Shown here in pieces: positions 43,190-51,475 of a stretch of DNA of 52,161 nt. Every line of letters starts with the position of its first letter. Within the stretch, counting starts at the first letter, position 1. The DNA is from Rhodothermaeota bacterium MED-G19 (GTDB taxonomy: Bacteria > Bacteroidota > Bacteroidia > Cytophagales > MED-G16): NCBI GenBank assembly GCA_002457315.1, contig NTKI01000010.1, forward strand, positions 1-52,161. The letters run 5' to 3'. The position numbers were made by a program, and so were the translations under genes. The notes under the pieces are model-generated. The model did no database searches, had not been told where the DNA came from, and was given only the letters and a program-made list of their open reading frames with translations.

Positions 43190-45823
43190 ATGGACTCTAA
43201 AAAAATAAGAAATATATTTTTTGATTATTTTGAAAGTAAGGAACACAAAATAATAGAATCAGCTCCAATCACAGTAAAAGACGACCCAACTTTAATGTTT
43301 ACAAATGCTGGAATGAATCAATTTAAGAATATTTTTTTGGGTGATGAGACCCCAAAAAATAAAAGAATTGCTAATACGCAGAAGTGTTTAAGGGTAAGTG
43401 GAAAACATAATGATTTAGAGGAAGTAGGCATTGATAAATATCATCATACAATGTTTGAAATGTTGGGGAATTGGTCTTTTGGAGATTATTTCAAAAGAGA
43501 TGCCATTCACTGGGCTTGGGATTTATTAGTAAATTATTACAAGCTCGATAAAAAAAGACTTTATGTAACTGTCTTTGGAGGAGATAAGAATGAAAAACTG
43601 GAAAAAGATATTGAAGCTGTTGAAATTTGGAGAGAAATAGTAGATGATAATAAAATAGTTGATGGGTCTAAAAATGATAACTTTTGGGAAATGGGTGATA
43701 CCGGACCATGTGGACCTTGTTCTGAAATTCATATCGATTTAAGAAGTGAAAAAGAAATTAAAAAAACTCCAACACATAAACTTATTAATAGAGATCATCC
43801 AGAGGTTATTGAAATCTGGAATTTAGTTTTTATTGAGTTTAATAGAAAAGCTAGTGGTTCTCTTGTGACTCTTCCAAATAAACATGTTGATACAGGGATG
43901 GGTCTAGAAAGATTATCGATGGCAATAAAAGCTCTTAATTCAACATATGATACTGATTTATTTAAATCAATAATTAATTCAATCTCTAAACTATCAAATT
44001 TGAAATATGGGCTTAATGAAAAACATGATGTTGCCTTTAGAGTAATTTCCGATCATATAAGAGCAATAGTTTTTACTATTTCTGACGGTGCAATTCCTTC
44101 AAATAATAAATCAGGTTATGTTATAAGAAGAATATTAAGAAGAGCTGTTAGGTATGGTTTCTCCTCTTTAGAAATTAAGTCTCCTTTTCTTCATAAACTA
44201 GCTAGATCTGTTATAGATGAGTATAAGGATGTCTTTACCAACTTACAAAGTCAAGAGAATTTTATTATAAATGTAATCTTAGAAGAGGAAAAAACATTTT
44301 TGAAAACATTAGATAATGGACTGAAAAAAATTAATCTAATTAAAAAAAATTTAGATGGGAAGAATAAAACCTTACCTGGCAAAGTGGTCTTTGAGTTATA
44401 TGATACCTATGGATTTCCATATGATTTGACGGAACTTATAGCAAAGGAAAATAGTCTTAAAATTGATAAAAAATCTTTTGATTCTTTTCTTGAAGAGCAA
44501 AGAGATAGATCAAGAAAGAGTTCTAATGTATCTTCAGAAGATTGGGAAATTGTAAATGATAATTTTGAGTCAAATTTCAAAGGTTATGACGAACTTAATT
44601 TAAAATCCAAGATAATTAAGTACAGAGAGGTTAGTCTTGATAATAAAAAAAAATATCATGTAGTTTTTTCTGCTACTCCTTTCTATGCTGAGTCTGGAGG
44701 GCAAGTAGGGGATATTGGTTATATGATTTTTGGTGATGAAAAGTTAAAAATTGAAAACACTTTCAAAGAAAATGATTTAATTATCCATCAAATTGATAAA
44801 ATCCCAAATGATTTAAATTCTGAATTTGAACTTTCTGTAAATATAATTAGAAGAAGACTTATCTCTAGAAACCATTCGGCGACTCATCTTCTCCATTCAG
44901 CATTAAGAGAGGTCTTAGGAGATCATGTTACTCAGAAAGGCTCACTTGTAAATGATAAAGTTTTAAGATTTGATTTTTCTCATTTTACAAAAATTTCTGA
45001 AGATGATTTAAAAAAAATAAGTGACATCGTCAATAATAAGATATTAGATAGTATAAAAGTTGAAATTTTAAATGATCTATCAATAGAAAAAGCAAAAAAG
45101 ATGGGAGCAATGGCTTTATTTGGAGAAAAGTATGGCGATAAAGTTAGGGTAGTCATAATTGATAAAAGTTTTTCTACTGAGTTATGTGGTGGAACTCACG
45201 TTTCAAATACTTCTGAAATTGGTCTCTTTAAAATTATTTCTGAAGGTTCTATCTCATCTGGAATAAGAAGAATTGAAGCTTTAACTTCTAAAGAATTAAA
45301 CTTATTTTTAGAGAAGCAGTCAAAAGAAGTTATTACTTTAAAAGAAATATTAAAATCTAATAATTTAGTTGATTCAGTTTCTGGTTTAATATCTAAAAAT
45401 AAACAATTAGAAGACCAAATCGGCAAATTTGACACCTTCAGAAAAAAATCCATAAAAGATGAAATCAAAGAAAAAATTAAGAAGGTTAATGACATAAGTT
45501 TAGTGATACATCATTTCGAAGATGAAAAGTTGGATTTTATTAAACAAATTGGTTTTGAATTTGAAAAAGAATATAAAAATATTGTATTCCTTGCTACTTC
45601 TAAATTCAACCAGAAACCATCTATATTACTTTTAATCTCTAGATCTATTATTGCAAAAACCAAACTTGATGCTAGAATTATAATTAAAGATTTATCTAAA
45701 CATATTGGAGGATCTGGAGGAGGTCAAGTTTTTTTATCAACGGCTGGAGGTAAGAACTCTGAAGGGCTTAAAAGTGTTTTAATTGAAGGTGAGTCGTATT
45801 TCAAAAAAGTTTTAAACAATTAA
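43190..45823 (+). CDS. alaS: Alanyl-tRNA synthetase
   Basis: The 877-residue enzyme charges tRNA-Ala. Marks: FTNAGMNQFKNIFLG near the N-terminus, RVSGKHNDLEEVG, TMFEMLGNWSFGDYFK, MGDTGPCGPCSEIH, and DHIRAIVFTISDGAIPSNNKSGYVIRRILRRA. The editing domain carries zinc ligands in RNHSATHLLHSALREVLG and ELCGGTHVSNT. The C-Ala domain ends with HIGGSGGGQVFLSTAGGK. The length is full. It diverges from the M23 peptidase, a pairing I recall from flavobacteria. Confidence 0.97.
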   Translation: MDSKKIRNIFFDYFESKEHKIIESAPITVKDDPTLMFTNAGMNQFKNIFLGDETPKNKRIANTQKCLRVSGKHNDLEEVGIDKYHHTMFEMLGNWSFGDYFKRDAIHWAWDLLVNYYKLDKKRLYVTVFGGDKNEKLEKDIEAVEIWREIVDDNKIVDGSKNDNFWEMGDTGPCGPCSEIHIDLRSEKEIKKTPTHKLINRDHPEVIEIWNLVFIEFNRKASGSLVTLPNKHVDTGMGLERLSMAIKALNSTYDTDLFKSIINSISKLSNLKYGLNEKHDVAFRVISDHIRAIVFTISDGAIPSNNKSGYVIRRILRRAVRYGFSSLEIKSPFLHKLARSVIDEYKDVFTNLQSQENFIINVILEEEKTFLKTLDNGLKKINLIKKNLDGKNKTLPGKVVFELYDTYGFPYDLTELIAKENSLKIDKKSFDSFLEEQRDRSRKSSNVSSEDWEIVNDNFESNFKGYDELNLKSKIIKYREVSLDNKKKYHVVFSATPFYAESGGQVGDIGYMIFGDEKLKIENTFKENDLIIHQIDKIPNDLNSEFELSVNIIRRRLISRNHSATHLLHSALREVLGDHVTQKGSLVNDKVLRFDFSHFTKISEDDLKKISDIVNNKILDSIKVEILNDLSIEKAKKMGAMALFGEKYGDKVRVVIIDKSFSTELCGGTHVSNTSEIGLFKIISEGSISSGIRRIEALTSKELNLFLEKQSKEVITLKEILKSNNLVDSVSGLISKNKQLEDQIGKFDTFRKKSIKDEIKEKIKKVNDISLVIHHFEDEKLDFIKQIGFEFEKEYKNIVFLATSKFNQKPSILLLISRSIIAKTKLDARIIIKDLSKHIGGSGGGQVFLSTAGGKNSEGLKSVLIEGESYFKKVLNN

Positions 45824-45844
45824 TACAATTTAACGTTTCCTATT

Positions 45845-45873
45845 ATTAGAAAATGATTTCTAATATTTTCTTT
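45845..45873 (+). terminator. Putative intrinsic terminator after alaS
   Basis: attagaaa (45845-45852) and tttctaat (45857-45864) form a perfect 8-bp stem with a 4-base loop, followed by a T-rich run (attttcttt). The stem has few G:C pairs, so its strength is doubtful. Confidence 0.45.
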
Positions 45874-45890
45874 GTAGAAAAAATATTAAT

Positions 45891-47006
45891 ATGGTGAAAA
45901 ATTTAATTAAATCTCTTTTCATAATCTTTATCTATTCTTGTGGTTCAAGTGACTCTGCAAAAAATGAATTAAATATATCTATTCAAATAGAGGGAGGTGA
46001 TAACTCAGGTGAAGTTAGACTCCAGAAAGTTAATTCTGATTATTCAATTGAGTTAATCCAATCAGGGAATTTTGTTAATAATAATATTGAATTTGATGTT
46101 TATAATGAAGAATCGGCTCTATATAGAATCGATATATTAGGCAAAAGAAGTGTCGATGTTATTTTAAATGATACAGACATTAGCATCAGTATAGATGATA
46201 GTAATTCAACTTTTACAACTAATATTATTGGTTCACCTGACACAGATATATTAATTGGTATTGGTGATAAAATATCTAGCTACAGATCGGAGATAAGAGA
46301 ATTAAATATGGCATTTATTGATGCTAATAATGAAAAAGATACACAAAAAATTAATAGTATAAGAGAGGAAGTCTCATTTAAAAGAAATCAATTTGAATTA
46401 TCACTAAAAGACTATCTAAATGATCTAGATAATACCTTAGCTGTATTGATAACAGCTGGTTATTTGCCAATTAGTGAGAATATTTCTTTTTGGGAAAAAA
46501 TATATCAAAGATATCTCCCGGAATTTAAGTCTAATTCATATTTCATAAAATTTGAATCTGATCTAATTAAATTAAGGGCAGTCTCTGTAGGAAGTATTGC
46601 CCCTGAAATCATATTAAATGACACAACAGGTAATCCTGTTTCTCTTTCCTCATATAGAGGGAAATATGTCCTCCTAGATTTTTGGGCTGCTTGGTGTAGA
46701 CCTTGTATAGAAGAAAATCCAAATATTTTGAAAAATTATGAGATATTTAAAGATAGAGGTTTTGAAGTTTTTCAAGTTTCTTTAGATAGAAGTAGAAAAG
46801 ATTGGGTAAGGGGAATAAAACAAGGTATGCTGCCTTGGATTAATGTTTCAGATTTAAGATATTATCAGTCGGAAGCTGCTCAATTATATAACATTAATAA
46901 AATACCAAGCGCATTCTTATTAGATCCAGATGGTAAAATTATTGCTAAAGATACCCAGTTAAGAGGAATCAATTTATATAATAAGCTCCAAGAAGTATTT
47001 AATTAA
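45891..47006 (+). CDS. TlpA-like thioredoxin lipoprotein with DUF4369-type N-terminus
   Basis: The 371-residue protein has a lipoprotein signal with lipobox IYSC (Cys17). A DUF4369-like beta domain follows (about 25-115; ISIQIEGGDNSGEVRLQKV), then a helical linker and a thioredoxin domain (about 235-371) with WCRPC in FWAAWCRPCIEENP near residue 265. In Bacteroidota such lipoproteins are periplasmic or outer-membrane thiol reductants. Its stop region overlaps the thioesterase gene on the other strand by 8 bp. Confidence 0.92.
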   Translation: MVKNLIKSLFIIFIYSCGSSDSAKNELNISIQIEGGDNSGEVRLQKVNSDYSIELIQSGNFVNNNIEFDVYNEESALYRIDILGKRSVDVILNDTDISISIDDSNSTFTTNIIGSPDTDILIGIGDKISSYRSEIRELNMAFIDANNEKDTQKINSIREEVSFKRNQFELSLKDYLNDLDNTLAVLITAGYLPISENISFWEKIYQRYLPEFKSNSYFIKFESDLIKLRAVSVGSIAPEIILNDTTGNPVSLSSYRGKYVLLDFWAAWCRPCIEENPNILKNYEIFKDRGFEVFQVSLDRSRKDWVRGIKQGMLPWINVSDLRYYQSEAAQLYNINKIPSAFLLDPDGKIIAKDTQLRGINLYNKLQEVFN

Positions 47007-47517
47007 ATATAGATTTTAGTTCATCTGCTTCCTCTGGTTTCATTTTTCCTGCTAAAATCAACCTTAATTGTCTCCTCCTAAGCGCACCATCATATAGTTT
47101 TTTTTCTTCTTCAGATTTGGGTTTAACTTCAATAGATTTCACAGGTTTACCTTTATCATCCAATGTAACAAAAGTAAAAAAAGCATTATTGCTAATTATT
47201 GACTTTTTTATCTTCGCATTCTGTGCAAGAACTTCTATATATATTTCCATAGAAGATTTAAATACTCTAGTAATAAAGGCATTTATAGTGACTATATCGC
47301 CCTTGTAGATTGGAGACTTAAATGTGATATTATCACATGATGCAGTTATTGCAACCTTTTTAGTATTTTGATGAGCACATATCGCCGCTGCCATATCCAT
47401 CCAATACATCAACTTTCCACCAAATAAAGTATTAAGGTTATTTGTGTGGTTGGGTAAAACCATTTCACTTATACTGATTTTTGTTTTTTCGCAAGGAATG
47501 TTTTTATCTTTCATCAA
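46999..47517 (-). CDS. Acyl-CoA thioesterase (hotdog fold)
   Basis: The 172-residue protein has a single hotdog domain of the YciA/BFIT type: VLPNHTNNLNTLFGGKLMYWMDMAAAICAHQNTKKVAITASCDNITFKSPI (about 17-70), where Asn/Thr, GG and Asp are the conserved positions. It should hydrolyse acyl-CoA to fatty acid and CoA. The C-terminal 40 residues are basic and helical (RRRQLRLILAGKMKPEEADEL). It converges on the TlpA-like gene and diverges from ribE. Confidence 0.92.
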   Translation of the reverse strand: MMKDKNIPCEKTKISISEMVLPNHTNNLNTLFGGKLMYWMDMAAAICAHQNTKKVAITASCDNITFKSPIYKGDIVTINAFITRVFKSSMEIYIEVLAQNAKIKKSIISNNAFFTFVTLDDKGKPVKSIEVKPKSEEEKKLYDGALRRRQLRLILAGKMKPEEADELKSIFN

Positions 47518-47531
47518 TTTATTTTATCTGA

Positions 47532-47539
47532 CAAATTTA
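47532..47539 (-). promoter_or_regulatory. Possible -7 box of the thioesterase gene
   Basis: The minus strand reads TAAATTTG, an exact TAnnTTTG match, 14 bp before the ATG at 47517. Confidence 0.35.
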
Positions 47540-47544
47540 ACTTT

Positions 47545-47552
47545 TACTTTTG
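47545..47552 (+). promoter_or_regulatory. Possible -7 box of ribE
   Basis: TACTTTTG matches TAnnTTTG exactly and lies 22 bp before the ribE ATG at 47575. It is only 5 bp from the opposite-strand box, so the two promoters would compete. No FMN riboswitch fits in the 57-bp gap. Confidence 0.4.
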
Positions 47553-47574
47553 CAAAGTAATATTATATTGAGGA

Positions 47575-48159
47575 ATGTTTACTGGAATAATTGAATCTGT
47601 AGGAGAAATAAAATCAATAGTTCAAAATAAGAAGAATATTGATATGGAAATTTTAAGTTCTGTTAGTAATGAGCTTACAGTTGATGAAAGTGTCAGTCAC
47701 AATGGTGTATGCTTAACAGTAACAGAATATAATTCTGAATCTCACAAAGTAACTTTGGTTGATGAGACACTTAAAAGGTCTAACTTCTCAGAGATTAAAG
47801 TAGGTTCTCTTCTAAATTTAGAAAGGAGTATGAGAGTTAATGGTAGGCTGGATGGTCATATAGTGCAGGGACATGTTGATGATACTGCTACATGTATTAA
47901 TAAAGTAGATCAATCAAATAGCTGGCTATACACATTTAAAATATCTGACAATTTTTCAAATTATATTATTGAAAAAGGAAGTATATGTGTAAATGGAGTT
48001 AGTTTAACTTGTTTTGATATAAAAGAAGATCAATTTACGGTTGCAATTATTCCTCATACATTTAAGTTTACTAATTTTAACTTAATTAATGTTGGAGATT
48101 TGGTTAATATAGAATTTGATATTTTAGGTAAGTATATAAATAAAATTCTCAAGAAATAG
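47575..48159 (+). CDS. ribE: Riboflavin synthase (alpha chain)
   Basis: The enzyme dismutates two 6,7-dimethyl-8-ribityllumazine molecules to riboflavin. The 194-residue protein shows both lumazine-binding repeats: MFTGIIESVGEIKSI with SHNGVCLTVTEY, and GHIVQGHVDDTATC with VNGVSLTCFDI. The N-terminal MFTGIIE is the family start. It converges on the SCO gene with an 11-bp overlap. Confidence 0.96.
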   Translation: MFTGIIESVGEIKSIVQNKKNIDMEILSSVSNELTVDESVSHNGVCLTVTEYNSESHKVTLVDETLKRSNFSEIKVGSLLNLERSMRVNGRLDGHIVQGHVDDTATCINKVDQSNSWLYTFKISDNFSNYIIEKGSICVNGVSLTCFDIKEDQFTVAIIPHTFKFTNFNLINVGDLVNIEFDILGKYINKILKK

Positions 48160-48787
48160 ATTCTAATAGAATCTCTATATCCCGTATAAGCCTTGACATC
48201 TCTGACTTACTAGTTCCATCATAAATTCCCCTAATATTTTTGTTTGTATCTACAAGTAGGAAAGTGCCACTATGCAAGAAACCTCCAGGTTCATTTTCAT
48301 CTTCTAGTGCGCTTACCATGTAACTATCTTTTGCAATTTTATAGATATCTTCTATTTCCCCTGTTACAAAGTGCCATGTCTCTGAGCTTACACCCAATGA
48401 TTGGGCATATTTATTTAGTATTTCAATGTTGTCATATTCTGGATTAATAGTATGAGATAAATACTTTACATTTTTGTTTTCAGAAAATTCATTATACACT
48501 ATTAATAAGTTGTTTTTCATTACTGGGCAAATGGTTGGACATGTTGTGAAAAAAAAGTCTGCAACATAAATCGAATTATTAAATGTATCGCTAGTAACTT
48601 CAATACTATCTTGATTATAAAAAGAGAATTTTTTTACTGAATGATCTATTGTATCTATAATAACATGACCATTTATTACTTGTTCAGTTATTTCTTTCCT
48701 TCCATAAATTGGCAATTTTTTAATTTCTTTAGTGCAAGAGACTACTGAGAAAATTAAGATTAGATATATATATTTATTCAAAATCAA
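48149..48787 (-). CDS. SCO1/SenC family lipoprotein
   Basis: The 212-residue thioredoxin-fold protein has a lipoprotein signal (lipobox VVSC, Cys18). It has copper ligands CPTIC (Cys83 and Cys87, in FFTTCPTICPVM) and His172 in GFLHSGTFLLVD. SCO proteins help load copper into the CuA centre of cytochrome c oxidase or act as thiol reductants. The start overlaps the PAP2 gene by 4 bp, so the two are co-transcribed. Confidence 0.95.
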   Translation of the reverse strand: MILNKYIYLILIFSVVSCTKEIKKLPIYGRKEITEQVINGHVIIDTIDHSVKKFSFYNQDSIEVTSDTFNNSIYVADFFFTTCPTICPVMKNNLLIVYNEFSENKNVKYLSHTINPEYDNIEILNKYAQSLGVSSETWHFVTGEIEDIYKIAKDSYMVSALEDENEPGGFLHSGTFLLVDTNKNIRGIYDGTSKSEMSRLIRDIEILLESIS

Positions 48788-49323
48788 TGAATTTTTTTAG
48801 ATATACGATAAATAATAATTGATGTTAATAGACCCACTATAAAACCAAAAATAACATCCATAAAAAAGTGAACTCCAAGGTATATTCTGCTATAACCAAT
48901 AATGATACTCCATAAAAAGAGATATTTAATTTTTTTATCGGAAATTAAGTAGATTATAGTTGCCAGAGAAAACGTAGTAGATGCATGAGAAGATGCAAAA
49001 CTAAAATTTTTTCCACATCCAGACACAACATTTATAAACTCTGATAAATATATGTCATTACATGGTCTAAGCCTCTCAAAATAAGGTTTCATTACAGAAC
49101 TTGTCATAAAGTCTGAAATAAGAACAGCTGAAATACATAAGATTATATTTCTAAAAAAAATCTTATCATTAAGATTCCATAACCATATTATTAAGAATAA
49201 GTAAAGAGGTATCCATACAAACTTATTGCTGAGAGTCATCATTATGATGTCAAGGTAATCGTGAGATAAATTATTTATAAAAATTGTTATATCTCTATCT
49301 AAAGCTTTAATGTATTCAAACAA
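48784..49323 (-). CDS. PAP2-family membrane phosphatase (TTG start)
   Basis: The 179-residue protein has five or so membrane segments and the three PAP2 motifs: KPYFERLRPC (KxxxxxxRP), FASSHAST (motif 2, with catalytic His) and SRIYLGVHFFMDVIFG (SRxxxxxHxxxD). Members dephosphorylate lipids such as undecaprenyl diphosphate or phosphatidate. The only fitting start is TTG at 49323, giving MFEYIKALDRDITIFINNLS, which matches the family N-terminus. Only 30 bp separate it from the divergent methyltransferase. Confidence 0.92.
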   Translation of the reverse strand: MFEYIKALDRDITIFINNLSHDYLDIIMMTLSNKFVWIPLYLFLIIWLWNLNDKIFFRNIILCISAVLISDFMTSSVMKPYFERLRPCNDIYLSEFINVVSGCGKNFSFASSHASTTFSLATIIYLISDKKIKYLFLWSIIIGYSRIYLGVHFFMDVIFGFIVGLLTSIIIYRISKKIH

Positions 49324-49353
49324 TATGACTAAATTTATTTTAAATTCAAGATT

Positions 49354-50088
49354 ATGTTATCTAAATCCAAACTCAAATTAATTAAATCACTTAAGAATAA
49401 GAAGAGCAGAGAAAGTTTAAATCTTTTTGTTGTTGAGGGATTAAAAGGAATAGTAGAAGTTAACAATTCATCATTTGATATTTTATTTACAGTAGTTTCC
49501 AATAAAACATTTAATGATAATAAATCTTATCTGCCCTCTGAAAATATTGTAATACTAGAAGAAGAAGAAATTAAAAAAATAAGTAATCTTAAAAAAAATA
49601 AGGTTGGTTTATCTGTTGTTAAATCAAAGACTAATATTTATTCGAATGTTAAAATTAACGGCATATTATTAGCTTTAGATTCTATCAATGACCCGGGGAA
49701 TTTTGGAACTATAATAAGAAATGCAGATTGGTTTGGTGTAAAAAATATCATATGTTCAAAAAATACTGTCGATTTATATAATCCAAAAACAATTCAATCT
49801 AGCATGGGTTCTTTTACAAGAGTTAATGTGTTCTATGAAAATTTATCTAGCATTTTTGAGGATAGTCCATTAAAAATTTATGGCACTTCATCTAAAATAA
49901 AAGAAAGTTTAAATCCAAGATCTATTAAAGAAGGGATTATTTTGTTTGGCAGTGAGTCTAATGGTATTAGAGATAATCTAAAAAAACATGTTGATGGTTG
50001 GCTCTGTGTTGATGGAAATGGAGGAGCTGAGTCTTTAAATGTATCTGTGTCCAGTGGAATAATTTTGGACAAAATCATGAATGATTAG
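49354..50088 (+). CDS. TrmH/SpoU-type RNA 2'-O-methyltransferase
   Basis: The 244-residue protein has an N-terminal substrate-binding domain (KLKLIKSLKNKKSRESLNLFVVEG) and a C-terminal SPOUT domain. The SPOUT domain has the motifs LALDSINDPGNFGTIIRNADWFG, GIILFGSESNGIRD and AESLNVSVSSGIILDKI. It methylates ribose in tRNA or rRNA; the target site cannot be told. Its stop overlaps the next gene on the other strand by 4 bp. Confidence 0.94.
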   Translation: MLSKSKLKLIKSLKNKKSRESLNLFVVEGLKGIVEVNNSSFDILFTVVSNKTFNDNKSYLPSENIVILEEEEIKKISNLKKNKVGLSVVKSKTNIYSNVKINGILLALDSINDPGNFGTIIRNADWFGVKNIICSKNTVDLYNPKTIQSSMGSFTRVNVFYENLSSIFEDSPLKIYGTSSKIKESLNPRSIKEGIILFGSESNGIRDNLKKHVDGWLCVDGNGGAESLNVSVSSGIILDKIMND

Positions 50089-50327
50089 CTTTCTTTTCTT
50101 CTAAACCAGGGTATTTGGAATGCTATCAAATATGAAAAAAGTAAAGATGCAAAAATAGGAATTAGACTTTTTTCATACCTATTCTGAGTTATTCCAGACT
50201 CATCAAGAAATGATTTTGTATTATTCTCAATAGCTATAGTCTCTATAAAAACAAATAGCGTTCCTAATAAAAAGAATAGAAGTAGGAATCCTGAAATTTT
50301 ATATATAATTATGAAAGCACTTCTCAT
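50085..50327 (-). CDS. Small two-helix membrane protein, unknown
   Basis: I do not recognise this 80-residue protein. Two membrane segments are clear (about 6-28, IIIYKISGFLLLFFLLGTLFVFI, and about 53-74, LIPIFASLLFSYLIAFQIPWF) with a polar loop between. An exact TAnnTTTG box lies 4 bp upstream of its ATG, which supports a real gene. It overlaps the methyltransferase stop by 4 bp. Confidence 0.65.
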   Translation of the reverse strand: MRSAFIIIYKISGFLLLFFLLGTLFVFIETIAIENNTKSFLDESGITQNRYEKSLIPIFASLLFSYLIAFQIPWFRRKES

Positions 50328-50331
50328 TTTG

Positions 50332-50339
50332 CAAATATA
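50332..50339 (-). promoter_or_regulatory. Possible -7 box of the small membrane protein gene
   Basis: The minus strand reads TATATTTG, an exact TAnnTTTG match, followed by CAAA and the ATG at 50327. A 4-bp gap implies a leaderless mRNA. Confidence 0.4.
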
Positions 50340-50351
50340 AAAATTAAAATT

Positions 50352-51107
50352 TTAATCTTTTGAGGCTAGTTCTTTAGCTTTATAAGCTAAATCTTTTCCT
50401 AGATAATAATCAATTATAAAATGTGATAAATATATAAGTGGAGTTATAAGAATAGCCACAAAAAATTTAAATGTATAATTATCAAAACCAACCACAAATA
50501 CTTGATTAATTGACCATTCTTTACCATCAGGAGCTAAAAAATAAAATGCTATAATCAATACAACGAAACTATCAATCAATTGTGATATTAAAGTTGATCC
50601 AGTTGCTCTTAGCCATATGAACTTGCCTTTAGTTATTTTTTTAATTTTTTGGAAAATAAAAACATCAAGAAGTTGAGCTATTAAGAAAGCGAATACTGAA
50701 CCTATAATTATTCCAGTACTTTGAAGAAAAATGGTGTTATATGCATAATTTATATCAAATGGATTTCCTGATGGATCAGTGTTATTTATATTAATCCAAT
50801 AATCATTTGGAGTTAGTTTTGTTGAAAGAAAAACAATCAAAAATACATATAGAATAAGTGTGATTGTAAAATATGATATTTTTTTTACACCTTGTTTTCC
50901 AAAGTACTCATTAATTATATCTGTGGTAATAAAAACTACTGGCCATATAAGGACTCCAACAGATAGATTGAAATTCTTAAAGAATGAAAACTCAAAAATC
51001 TTAGTTCCTAGTATTTCTGCGATTATTGCGTTGGTAATAAAAATCCCAGAAAGGATTATAAAAATATTATTTAGCTTATTTTTTTCTTCTATTTTGAGGA
51101 GACTCAT
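50352..51107 (-). CDS. Queuosine precursor transporter (YhhQ/VUT family)
   Basis: The 251-residue protein has about six membrane segments and the family motif PVVFITTDIINEYFGKQGVKK near residues 57-77, plus WLRATGSTLISQLIDSFVVLIIAFY. YhhQ-type carriers import queuosine precursors (queuine or preQ0/preQ1) for tRNA modification. It is 2 bp downstream of the STAS gene. No other queuosine gene is in the window. Confidence 0.9.
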   Translation of the reverse strand: MSLLKIEEKNKLNNIFIILSGIFITNAIIAEILGTKIFEFSFFKNFNLSVGVLIWPVVFITTDIINEYFGKQGVKKISYFTITLILYVFLIVFLSTKLTPNDYWININNTDPSGNPFDINYAYNTIFLQSTGIIIGSVFAFLIAQLLDVFIFQKIKKITKGKFIWLRATGSTLISQLIDSFVVLIIAFYFLAPDGKEWSINQVFVVGFDNYTFKFFVAILITPLIYLSHFIIDYYLGKDLAYKAKELASKD

Positions 51108-51109
51108 TA

Positions 51110-51475
51110 TTAATTCATACCTTTTTCTATTTCATCAAGTTGGATTGAGTCTATTGCCTCTTGAAGTGATGGTAAAATATCTAGAACTGTATCTAACTTT
51201 GAAATTTGTAGTACTTTTTCAATGTGACTATTTATATTACAGATTACAAAAGAACAATTCTTTTCCCTAAAGGTTCTGTTGCCAACTAACATTGCACTAA
51301 GACCAGAAGAATCCATAAATTTTACATTTTTAAGATCCATTATAATGTTTTTTGCACCTTCAACTTCATAGGTAATTAGGTCTGCTTTTAAAGTTGGGGC
51401 AAGAACAGAATCTATTTTCTCTTCTTTAGGTGTCAGCACATAATACAAATCGTTTTTTTCTATTTCATATTTCAT
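51110..51475 (-). CDS. STAS domain protein (anti-anti-sigma type)
   Basis: The 121-residue single STAS domain has the phosphorylation-loop motif [17 protein letters not shown] (about 57-73), with Ser in DSSG. Such proteins are controlled by serine kinases in partner-switching circuits; no kinase or phosphatase is in the window. It overlaps purC by 4 bp and is followed by the queuosine transporter. I recall STAS next to purC in other flavobacteria. Confidence 0.9.
   Translation of the reverse strand: MKYEIEKNDLYYVLTPKEEKIDSVLAPTLKADLITYEVEGAKNIIMDLKNVKFMDSSGLSAMLVGNRTFREKNCSFVICNINSHIEKVLQISKLDTVLDILPSLQEAIDSIQLDEIEKGMN

Noticed and set aside
50860-51270. Open frame of 136 codons crossing the queuosine transporter and STAS genes
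   Set aside because: It is antisense to two well-supported genes and has no domain.
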